Positions 16,651 to 24,119 of a DNA stretch of 64,000 nucleotides are shown here, in pieces. Origin of the DNA: Seonamhaeicola sediminis (GTDB taxonomy: Bacteria; Bacteroidota; Bacteroidia; Flavobacteriales; Flavobacteriaceae). Every line of letters starts with the position of its first letter. The stretch's first letter is position 1. The translations under genes and the position numbers were made by a program. The stretch spans positions 1 to 64,000 of the forward strand of contig NZ_SMZJ02000002.1 in assembly GCF_004358095.2 (NCBI RefSeq). Reading direction: 5' to 3'. The notes under the pieces were generated by a model. The model ran no database searches and was not told the origin of the DNA. It saw nothing but the letters and a program-made list of their open reading frames with translations.

Positions 16651-16672
16651 AAAAATTATTTTTTATACTTTT

Positions 16673-16703
16673 AAACTCCGATACTTAGTGTCGGAGTTTT
16701 TTT
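16673..16703 (+). terminator. Rho-independent terminator of rpsP
   Basis: AAACTCCGA and TCGGAGTTT (16673-16681 and 16691-16699) form a 9-base-pair stem ending in a run of seven or more T. Confidence 0.93.
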
Positions 16704-16745
16704 GTGAAATAATTTTTTGACTCACCAAAATACATGATTGAAAAA

Positions 16746-16810
16746 ATCCCGATGCATATTGGGATCTCATAATTTGAATAATGAGACCCTGAAATAAATT
16801 CAGGGTGACA
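16746..16810. repeat. Palindromic intergenic repeat, copy 2
   Basis: Two small hairpins lie in tandem, ATCCC...GGGAT (16746-16765) and CCCTGAAATAAATTCAGGG near 16787-16805, each flanked by GATCTCAT or its complement-like ATGAGA. The second half nearly matches the right half of 8235-8319. The left CGTCAT end seen in copy 1 is missing, so this copy is truncated. It sits between the rpsP terminator and rimM. Confidence 0.6.
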
Positions 16811-16824
16811 AATAAAAATTTCTC

Positions 16825-17349
16825 ATGAAGAAAGACGATTGTTTTTATCTGGGCAAAATTGTAAAAAAATACAGTTTTAAAGGTGAAGTTTTAGCTAAAC
16901 TTGATACCGATCAACCTGAACTTTATGAAAACTTAGATGCTATTTTTATAGACTTAAAAAACAACCTTGTTCCATTTTTTATTGAAACATCACAACTTCA
17001 TAAATCTGATTTATTAAGAATTAAATTTGAAGACATTGATTCTGAAGCAGAAGCGGACACCCTGATTAAAAGTGAATTATATCTTCCTTTAGAATTATTA
17101 CCAAAACTTGAGGGTAATAAATTTTACTTTCACGAAGTGATTGGGTTTACTATCAAAGACAAGAATTTTGGAGAAGTTGGCACTATAACTGGTATTAATG
17201 ATTCTACAGCGCAAGCCTTGTTTGAAATTGATAGACATGGCACAGACATTTTAATTCCCATGAACGATGAATTCATCGTGAAGGTTGATAGAAATAATAA
17301 AACTATTATTGTAGAAACCCCAGAGGGTCTCATAGATTTGTATCTATAA
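16825..17349 (+). CDS. rimM: Ribosome maturation factor RimM
   Basis: A 174-residue assembly factor for the 30S head that binds S19. The N-terminal barrel starts with FYLGKIVKKYSFKGEV, matching the family's G-x-I-x(n)-G-x-G-E/V start. The C-terminal PRC-barrel includes YFHEVIGFTIKD and the conserved ILIPMNDEFI. It is co-oriented with rpsP, as in other bacteria, but a terminator and a repeat lie between them, so it may need its own promoter. It converges with the DUF2383 paralogue at 17354, with four bases between stops. Confidence 0.95.
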   Translation: MKKDDCFYLGKIVKKYSFKGEVLAKLDTDQPELYENLDAIFIDLKNNLVPFFIETSQLHKSDLLRIKFEDIDSEAEADTLIKSELYLPLELLPKLEGNKFYFHEVIGFTIKDKNFGEVGTITGINDSTAQALFEIDRHGTDILIPMNDEFIVKVDRNNKTIIVETPEGLIDLYL

Positions 17350-17353
17350 ATTT

Positions 17354-17809
17354 TTAGGAAGCATATATTTCTTCGCCTCTTTCAATGGCATGTAGTCTTG
17401 TTTGAATAATATCGCGTTGTTTAAGTACCAACTTACATAGTGATAACGGCAAATTCATTTGACTAAGAAATTCATCATAATTTCTAACACTCAATAATTC
17501 AATATCATAAATTCGAGCAAGAAATCCAGATTCATTTTCAATTTTTAAAGAACTCTTATAATTAGTTCTAATGAGTTGCCCCCTTCTTTTAATAGCAATT
17601 AAATTGTTACTTTTCCCCTCCAATTTTTGCAACTCCTTTTTCAATAATCTGGCAAATTCCCCTCGTTCTATACTTCTTTCTTTAGAAAAAGCTTTGTAAT
17701 AAGAATCTTCAACCATATTACTTGCCTTATTGTATGCCTTCTCTACTTCTTCGTTTAAAATCAATAAATCGTTTAACTTTTCAAGGATAAATTCAATGTG
17801 CTTCATCAA
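17354..17809 (-). CDS. DUF2383-like four-helix-bundle protein, copy 2
   Basis: A 151-residue helical protein clearly related to the one at 15349-15798: both share EKxYxxAx near residue 25, ERGEFAxxLKKE near 50-60 and LxLKQRxxIQ near the C-terminus (LFKQKNAIQ in the other). This copy is more diverged from the DUF2383 pattern and has lost most of the acidic residues of the second half, so a metal site is less likely. The two copies flank rpsP-rimM on the opposite strand, which looks like an old local duplication. Function unknown. Confidence 0.6.
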   Translation of the reverse strand: MMKHIEFILEKLNDLLILNEEVEKAYNKASNMVEDSYYKAFSKERSIERGEFARLLKKELQKLEGKSNNLIAIKRRGQLIRTNYKSSLKIENESGFLARIYDIELLSVRNYDEFLSQMNLPLSLCKLVLKQRDIIQTRLHAIERGEEIYAS

Positions 17810-17941
17810 TCTTACTTATTTTTTAACACCAACAATATACATAATTATAACTCCTTTGTGACTCATTACGTATAAAGTTTTAACATAATTTTCAACATTT
17901 AAAATTAATTTTTACTATTGCAGCATTCCTAAAACAGCTAT

Positions 17942-18679
17942 ATGTCTAATAAAACTTTTCATTTTAAGCAATTTAAAATAGACCAAGACCAATGTGCTAT
18001 GAAAGTTGGAACCGATGGTGTTTTACTTGGTGCTTGGGCATCAATTCATAGAAACCCATTTTCCATTTTAGACATTGGTGCTGGTACTGGTATTGTTGCT
18101 TTAATGTTGGCTCAAAGAAGTTATGCTGAAATTATTGATGCTATTGAAATTGATGATGATGCTTACGAGCAATGTGTTAATAACTTTGAGCAATCACCAT
18201 GGGGAGACAGACTGTTTTGCTATCATGCCGCTTTAGAAGAATTTACAGAAGAACTGCTTGAAGAGGATTTAGGAAATGACAACAAATACGATTTAATTAT
18301 ATCAAACCCTCCATTTTATTCTGAAAATTATAAAACTGAAAATAACGCAAGAGATATTGCCCGATTTCAAGATGCTCTTCCTTTTAAACACTTACTTGAA
18401 AACACTTCAAAACTACTCTCTGAAAACGGTTGTTTTTGTGTAATCATTCCCTTTAAAGAGGAAGCTGTTTTTATTGAATTAGCAGAACAATTCAACCTTT
18501 TTACAAATAAAATTCTTCATGTAAAAGGCAATGAAACTTCAGAAATCAAGCGAAGCTTAATGGAGTTATCTTTCCATGAAAGCGAGACTATTATAGAAAA
18601 AATAACTATTGAGAGCGCAAGACATCAATACACTCAAGACTATATTAATCTCACCAAAGATTTTTATTTAAATATGTAA
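17942..18679 (+). CDS. trmN6: tRNA1(Val) adenine-37 N6-methyltransferase
   Basis: A 245-residue SAM-dependent methyltransferase of the YfiC/TrmN6 family, which methylates N6 of A37 in tRNA-Val. Visible marks are the family opening FHFKQFKIDQD, the phrase MKVGTDGVLLGAW, motif I (LDIGAGTGIVALML) and the amino-methyltransferase motif NPPFY near residue 122. The length is normal. A near-consensus -7 box (TACTATTG) occurs about 20 bases upstream. It stands alone between convergent and co-oriented genes. The exact tRNA target is inferred from the family. Confidence 0.9.
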   Translation: MSNKTFHFKQFKIDQDQCAMKVGTDGVLLGAWASIHRNPFSILDIGAGTGIVALMLAQRSYAEIIDAIEIDDDAYEQCVNNFEQSPWGDRLFCYHAALEEFTEELLEEDLGNDNKYDLIISNPPFYSENYKTENNARDIARFQDALPFKHLLENTSKLLSENGCFCVIIPFKEEAVFIELAEQFNLFTNKILHVKGNETSEIKRSLMELSFHESETIIEKITIESARHQYTQDYINLTKDFYLNM

Positions 18680-18776
18680 CACCCCAGTTTTTAGTCTTAT
18701 AATATCCGTAAAAAACCATATTAATAATCCGTTTTTTTTCAATAAATTTACCTAACGACTGAATAAAATTAAATTT

Positions 18777-19955
18777 ATGAAGCCTGATTTATTTGAAGCT
18801 CCGGATTATTACAATTTAGATGAATTACTTTCTGCCGAACATAAACTTGTAAGAGACACAACGCGCGAATGGGTAAAACGGTCAGTATCACCAATTATAG
18901 AGGACTATGCTCAAAAAGCAGAATTCCCAAAACAAATTATTGGTGGTTTAGCCGAAATTGGTGCTTTTGGTCCTTACATTCCAGTTGAATATGGCGGTGC
19001 AGGCCTAGATCAAATTAGTTATGGGCTTATCATGCAAGAAATTGAAAGAGGTGATTCTGGAATCCGCTCTACAGCTTCAGTACAATCATCATTGGTAATG
19101 TACCCCATTTGGAAATATGGTAATGAAACTCAACGTAAAAAATATTTACCAAAATTAGCTAGTGGCAAATGGGTAGGTTGCTTTGGGCTTACCGAACCTG
19201 ACCACGGCAGTAACCCCGGAGGTATGGCAACCAACTTCAAAGATATGGGCGACCACTATTTGCTAAACGGAGCCAAACTATGGATTAGCAATGCACCCTT
19301 TGCTCAAGTAGCAATAGTTTGGGCTAAAAACGAACAAGGACGAATTCATGGATTAATAGTGGAGCGTGGAATGGAAGGTTTTACAACGCCTGAAACTCAT
19401 AATAAATGGTCCTTAAGAGCCTCTGCCACTGGGGAGTTAATTTTTGATGATGTAAAAGTCCCCAAGGAAAATCTCCTCCCCAATAAATCTGGTTTGGGTG
19501 CACCCTTAGGCTGTTTAGATTCCGCACGTTATGGCATTGCTTGGGGAGCCATTGGAGCCGCAATGGATTGTTATGATACCGCTTTACGATATAGTAAAGA
19601 GCGTATTCAATTTGGAAAACCAATAGGGCAATTTCAATTGCAACAGAAAAAGCTGGCTGAAATGATAACAGAAATCACCAAAGCCCAATTGTTAGCATGG
19701 AGATTAGGCGTATTGCGAAACGAAGGAAAAGCAACCTCTGCACAAATCTCTATGGCAAAACGCAATAATGTAGAGATGGCCATTAATATTGCAAGAGAAG
19801 CACGTCAAATTTTAGGTGGCATGGGTATTACTGGAGAATACTCCATTATGCGCCATATGATGAACCTAGAAAGTGTCATTACCTATGAAGGCACCCATGA
19901 TATTCATTTATTAATTACGGGGTTGGATATTACAGGGTTGAATGGATTTAAGTAA
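18777..19955 (+). CDS. Glutaryl-CoA dehydrogenase-type acyl-CoA dehydrogenase
   Basis: A 392-residue FAD enzyme. The acyl-CoA dehydrogenase signatures are present: GCFGLTEPDHGSNPGGM near residues 138-154, YSKERIQFGKPIG near 271-283, and the catalytic glutamate Glu371 in TYEGTHDIH. The glutaryl-CoA subtype is suggested by the N-terminal phrase DTTREWVKRSVSP, by RASATGE and by the glutamate position matching that of glutaryl-CoA dehydrogenase. Such enzymes turn glutaryl-CoA into crotonyl-CoA in lysine and tryptophan breakdown. No neighbouring catabolic genes support this, so a broader acyl-CoA role remains possible. Confidence 0.85.
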   Translation: MKPDLFEAPDYYNLDELLSAEHKLVRDTTREWVKRSVSPIIEDYAQKAEFPKQIIGGLAEIGAFGPYIPVEYGGAGLDQISYGLIMQEIERGDSGIRSTASVQSSLVMYPIWKYGNETQRKKYLPKLASGKWVGCFGLTEPDHGSNPGGMATNFKDMGDHYLLNGAKLWISNAPFAQVAIVWAKNEQGRIHGLIVERGMEGFTTPETHNKWSLRASATGELIFDDVKVPKENLLPNKSGLGAPLGCLDSARYGIAWGAIGAAMDCYDTALRYSKERIQFGKPIGQFQLQQKKLAEMITEITKAQLLAWRLGVLRNEGKATSAQISMAKRNNVEMAINIAREARQILGGMGITGEYSIMRHMMNLESVITYEGTHDIHLLITGLDITGLNGFK

Positions 19956-20042
19956 GCTCTTTAAGTACTACACACTACATCGTTTTAGTAAAAATATACC
20001 CTTAACATGACTTTTGACAGGTTTTTTAATACCTTCACTAAC

Positions 20043-20050
20043 TAAATTTG
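20043..20050 (+). promoter_or_regulatory. Candidate -7 box of the giant PEPCK-like gene
   Basis: TAAATTTG matches TAnnTTTG 54 bases before the start codon. The best upstream TTTTG (20012-20016) is 26 bases away, too far for a normal -33, so only the -7 element is supported. Confidence 0.4.
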
Positions 20051-20103
20051 TTCCAACATTTCGTAACAGGTATACTACGAGCAACAATCAAAGTTAGAAA
20101 AAC

Positions 20104-23100
20104 ATGAAAGCATCAAGAAAAGATCTTGTTCAATTTATCAATTTACAATTGGCAGCCATTGGACAACCCACCTTCAAAGACAAAGAAGAAAGTGTAGAAA
20201 AGTTTTGTGACCCTGAATTTGAAAAAACCACAAAGCCTCTTATTATGAGCCTTAAAGAAAAATCAAGGCTTTTAGCAGAACACCTGTGTCCTGCAGACTC
20301 AAGAATTCAGGCTTTTATTGACGATTATTTAAAAGATGTAAAAGTTGATAAACCTTATAAGCTACCTAATGACACTTTAATACTATCTAAAAAAGGGCAA
20401 GCCAGAGAAGCTAGCTTACCCCCTGATGGCACTTCATTTGAAAGTGATTTAGTGAATTCTAAAAGATTAAAACAGGGCATTTTAAATAACCCTTTACATG
20501 ATAAGAGAACTACAAAAGGTACGTTTCATATTGTTGAGGGTCCGCTTCCGGTTCCTCTAGACAAAAAAGAAGTACCAAGAGTAGTATTGGCTCACTTTTT
20601 AAATGAAGCCTTTAAACCTTCAGATGAGTTAAATACACTTCCATTTACATCCAATCAAGAAGAGCAAGCTAAAACCATGGTTTCGATGCTTTTAAGACCA
20701 GTGGTTTGCCCCGAAGTAAAAGGTGTGATTTCAGAAAAAAGACTTGAGGTTCGCTTCTTTGCTCCTGGCTCTCTGGTAAGTAACCTTGACTTTGTTGAAA
20801 ATATTTTTGGGAATGGTGGTAATCCTAATTTAGCCCATAATGATGCTGCCTTAGACCCAGAACATTGGACTGGACATACAGGGTGTATTATTCTTGCACC
20901 TCAGCTATTAAAACTTAAAAAGAAAGATGTGGGACTCCCTCATTTTGATCACGCAACAGACCGTCAGAAAAAAGACGGCATGTGCTGGATAGAAGAACAC
21001 GAACTTTATAATGATGGGGGCGCGTTTAAAATAACATGCAGAGATGAAACAGGTGTTGTAGTTACACTAATAGCAGATAACTATTATGGGTACTCTAAAA
21101 AAGAAATTAAAACCCAAATTAGTTATTCAGCTAACTTATATGGTATTCTGGAAGAAGAGCATGCGGGTGGTGCCATAGCATACGCAAGACGTGTTATGGG
21201 TGATACCGTAAACTGTGATGATTACAATAAATATTATGGGTTAGACCATACTTTTGAAGATGTTAAACAGCTTTTAGGAGACCGCATTGAGATAAAACCC
21301 GAGAATTATGCTATAGACAAAAAGTATCCTAATATTGTTTACATACCAGAATCATCATTTTTCAATACAAATACAAATAGTATAACATGGCATTATAAAG
21401 GTAAGGAACAAAAACTAAAAATATCTCCTTATAAGACGTATATGCACCCGTCTGGAAATAAGCTAAGGTTAGAAAAACATAAGTCTGTTGATTTGTGGCG
21501 CATAATAGAAACCTATCCAGAAGGTGTCTTCTGTCATAAACCCTGTACCGTTTCTGGTGGTGGAAAATCTGAGATTTCTAAATCTATGCAAAATGCTATC
21601 ACTTATAGCGTATTCAACATTCATGACATTGAAGAAGATTTTAAGAAAGCCGATGAAATTATTGAATTTAATTATTCCACAAGATGGAAAGATAAAGATC
21701 CTAACAGACCAAAATCAAGATCGCTTTTAAGTGAAAAAAGAACTTTAGGATCTGTTGTAAAACTATTAACACCATCTGAAGAAAACTCAGATGAGTTTAA
21801 TGAATGGTTAAATAACATCCCTGTGCATATTCGGTCTTTAGTGCTTTTTGTAAAACGTTTATTCAGACAAGCACATGGTGCCAATCTTAACTGGAAAGAT
21901 ATGATGACTGTAGATATCATCAATGGTGTTAAGGGTACAAATTTACTTTATAACCATACACCGGTAGTTGGTAGTTATGTTAGAATTGGCTTTAACCAAA
22001 AGGGCAACTGGATGTTGAATAAATTGCGCTCTGATTTTTCGGCCAGTGAAAAAATTCAAACTGAAGACGATATAACAGCCTCAATCACAATTCCTAAGGA
22101 AAGAATCAAAGATTTAAACCCTGAGTATACCAACAAGAGTGTAAAAGTCTTGATTAATTGTGAGGCGCATCTATTTCAAAGACCAGATGAAGCTATTGTT
22201 AGAGGCTATGATAAAGGCGCTGAATTAGATATTATTTCTGACGGTAGGTTTTTAACTAACTATGAAATGCTAACTAAAAAAGATGCTATTGAAATTTATG
22301 AGGATACCATCAATTTTGATAAGTACACAAAACCGGTTCAGGATTTTATATTAGAAATTATTAATAATGAAGACGATGATGTTCAGTTTGTATTACCATC
22401 ACACCCAAGAATTATAGAAGATGGTTTACCTACTAAAAACCCACGTTATTTAGAGCCCAATAGATTTTATGAAGAAAACGAAGCCATATACATCTCTGAT
22501 ATGGGTGTGCGCTTAAAAAGAAAAATTAAATTTGAAGATCCTGTAATTCATGTGGTAAACGCAGTATTACCAGGCAGAAGAAACAATCCCGTAGATAAAG
22601 AAGCAGGTATTAGACCATTAGCTGTTTACAACCCAATTCATTATCAGGAAGCCCCTGAATTGTTTATGGATTTCATCTGTAGTTTAACAGGTAAATCTCC
22701 ATCAACCACAGGGGCAGGATCTGAAGGAGCTCTAACTAAGGCACCGTTTAATATGTTAACGCCAACAACAGACTTAAACAATGCCCTATTATCGCATATT
22801 TTAACTGAATCTAACGGATTTAGCACAGCTGCAGGTTATGTAGGTGCCGAAAATAAAATAGATCATGACGTAAGTTTATTAATTCCCGAAATTTGGGCGA
22901 GAATGGCTCCTGAAGATAGAGACCCTAATAACCTTATTAAAAACGGCTCTCTAGAAAAACTTGAAGATTTTGAATTTGAAGGAAAAAAAGTATTAGCAAG
23001 CAGATTAGGTTACAGAATTACTAAAACATTTGCCTTATTATGTTTGAACAGATTGTTTGATGAACCTACTGCCGTATTTAGTGAAAGAATGCTAAAACCA

Positions 23101-23556
23101 GAACTTCAAGGAATGGAAGATTATGTTGACGGCATAAACAATATTGTTGAAGCACAGCAAAAAGTAGCTTTAAACTATTTTGAGGATGGTAGCATTGAAG
23201 CGGCTATACCGCCTTTAAAAATATTGTTACACATAATGGCGTACGGAAATTATGAAGGTAAAGATATTAATGATCCTGAATTGAGAAAGTTCTTTAATAG
23301 AGATTATATCTTAAATAGTGATTGGTATAAAGAAAGGTTAGAATTAAAACAACAAAAGGACATCCAATATTATGGTTCTCAAATTAAATATTTAGAAACT
23401 TTTAAAGCAGACCCAAATAACGATGTTTTATCAGAAGAATTAAATATTAAGGAACGTTTAGAAGCTATACAAAAATTATACAACAGAGTAACCTCTAACG
23501 ATTATGTAAGCAGTTTAGTTGGCACCATTGGTGCAGACCCTCTATTTAAAAAATAA
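20104..23556 (+). CDS. 1150-residue protein, candidate PPi-dependent PEP carboxykinase
   Basis: A very large cytoplasmic protein without signal or membrane segments. It has a P-loop-like motif TVSGGGKSEIS at 482-492, comparable in form to the SGTGKTT kinase loop of ATP-type PEP carboxykinase. A second Gly/Ser/Thr-rich motif, TGKSPSTTGAGSEGAL, lies at 862-877. Size (about 130 kDa) and remembered motifs fit the pyrophosphate-dependent PEP carboxykinase known from Entamoeba and Propionibacterium, which makes oxaloacetate and PPi from PEP, CO2 and phosphate. That enzyme shows no overall similarity to ATP or GTP types, so my match rests on memory. The gene is monocistronic, with a -7 box upstream and a strong terminator after it. 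Otherwise it would be an uncharacterised flavobacterial protein. Confidence 0.5.
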   Translation: MKASRKDLVQFINLQLAAIGQPTFKDKEESVEKFCDPEFEKTTKPLIMSLKEKSRLLAEHLCPADSRIQAFIDDYLKDVKVDKPYKLPNDTLILSKKGQAREASLPPDGTSFESDLVNSKRLKQGILNNPLHDKRTTKGTFHIVEGPLPVPLDKKEVPRVVLAHFLNEAFKPSDELNTLPFTSNQEEQAKTMVSMLLRPVVCPEVKGVISEKRLEVRFFAPGSLVSNLDFVENIFGNGGNPNLAHNDAALDPEHWTGHTGCIILAPQLLKLKKKDVGLPHFDHATDRQKKDGMCWIEEHELYNDGGAFKITCRDETGVVVTLIADNYYGYSKKEIKTQISYSANLYGILEEEHAGGAIAYARRVMGDTVNCDDYNKYYGLDHTFEDVKQLLGDRIEIKPENYAIDKKYPNIVYIPESSFFNTNTNSITWHYKGKEQKLKISPYKTYMHPSGNKLRLEKHKSVDLWRIIETYPEGVFCHKPCTVSGGGKSEISKSMQNAITYSVFNIHDIEEDFKKADEIIEFNYSTRWKDKDPNRPKSRSLLSEKRTLGSVVKLLTPSEENSDEFNEWLNNIPVHIRSLVLFVKRLFRQAHGANLNWKDMMTVDIINGVKGTNLLYNHTPVVGSYVRIGFNQKGNWMLNKLRSDFSASEKIQTEDDITASITIPKERIKDLNPEYTNKSVKVLINCEAHLFQRPDEAIVRGYDKGAELDIISDGRFLTNYEMLTKKDAIEIYEDTINFDKYTKPVQDFILEIINNEDDDVQFVLPSHPRIIEDGLPTKNPRYLEPNRFYEENEAIYISDMGVRLKRKIKFEDPVIHVVNAVLPGRRNNPVDKEAGIRPLAVYNPIHYQEAPELFMDFICSLTGKSPSTTGAGSEGALTKAPFNMLTPTTDLNNALLSHILTESNGFSTAAGYVGAENKIDHDVSLLIPEIWARMAPEDRDPNNLIKNGSLEKLEDFEFEGKKVLASRLGYRITKTFALLCLNRLFDEPTAVFSERMLKPELQGMEDYVDGINNIVEAQQKVALNYFEDGSIEAAIPPLKILLHIMAYGNYEGKDINDPELRKFFNRDYILNSDWYKERLELKQQKDIQYYGSQIKYLETFKADPNNDVLSEELNIKERLEAIQKLYNRVTSNDYVSSLVGTIGADPLFKK

Positions 23557-23570
23557 CATTCTTAAACCAT

Positions 23571-23605
23571 AAGGAAGTCCAGAGAATTCTTTGGACTTCC
23601 TTTTG
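23571..23605 (+). terminator. Terminator after the PEPCK-like gene
   Basis: AAGGAAGTCC (23571-23580) pairs with GGACTTCCTT (23593-23602), followed by TTTTG. The tail overlaps the -33 box of the next promoter. Confidence 0.88.
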
Positions 23606-23647
23606 TTGGTTTAAAACCAATAAATATATTTGCAAAAATTTTTTGCA
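23602..23647 (+). promoter_or_regulatory. Consensus promoter with overlapping palindromic operator
   Basis: TTTG (23602-23605), 19 bases, then TATATTTG (23625-23632) is a full Bacteroidota promoter. Starting inside the -7 box, 23631-23647 is a 17-base palindrome, TGCAAAAA-T-TTTTTGCA, covering the expected transcription start. A repressor bound there would block initiation. Because the genes downstream look like copper uptake, a metal-responsive repressor is a reasonable guess. Confidence 0.65.
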
Positions 23648-24017
23648 TTTGCATAAAACAGTAGCAACACTTTTAGCGTTTTTATACTTAATTGCTATGT
23701 TAAGACCCATTCAACCTTATGTTGAATATGTACTTAATCAAGATTATATAGCTGAATTTTTATGTATTAACAAAGACAAGCCAGAGCTTCAATGTAATGG
23801 TAAATGCCATCTAGCCAAAGAAATTAAAAAACAACAAGAGCAAGAACCTTCTAAGGCTTTATCAATTTCAATGGAAAATTACCCCATTGGGTTTGTTAAC
23901 ATACTAAATATCAAAACCGAAAATAATTACACGTTAAAAGAAACACAAGCATTCTTTTACAACAATCTTTACAACTTCACTTTCAAAGAAGTTCTTTTTC
24001 AACCTCCTATAGTTTAA
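23643..24017 (+). CDS. Small cysteine-containing membrane-anchored protein upstream of a copper receptor
   Basis: A protein of up to 124 residues with one N-terminal hydrophobic segment (TVATLLAFLYLIAML) and a probable periplasmic part holding LCINKD and CNGKCHLAKEI, the latter a CxxxCH metal- or heme-like motif. No ATG lies near the start. TTG at 23643 or 23649 is the likely initiator, which leaves almost no 5' leader after the promoter's expected start site. It is followed about 100 bases later by an OprC-like receptor, with a small hairpin (24036-24060) between. A role as a copper-binding or sensing protein is plausible from context. The family is not recognised. Confidence 0.65.
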   Translation: MHLHKTVATLLAFLYLIAMLRPIQPYVEYVLNQDYIAEFLCINKDKPELQCNGKCHLAKEIKKQQEQEPSKALSISMENYPIGFVNILNIKTENNYTLKETQAFFYNNLYNFTFKEVLFQPPIV

Positions 24018-24119
24018 GTTTTTAAAATTTTACAGCATAAATACTCGGAAACTATTTATGTATATCACTTTGAATATAATTAAAAAAAAATTATTTAAAA
24101 ACATTTTCAAACTATAACA

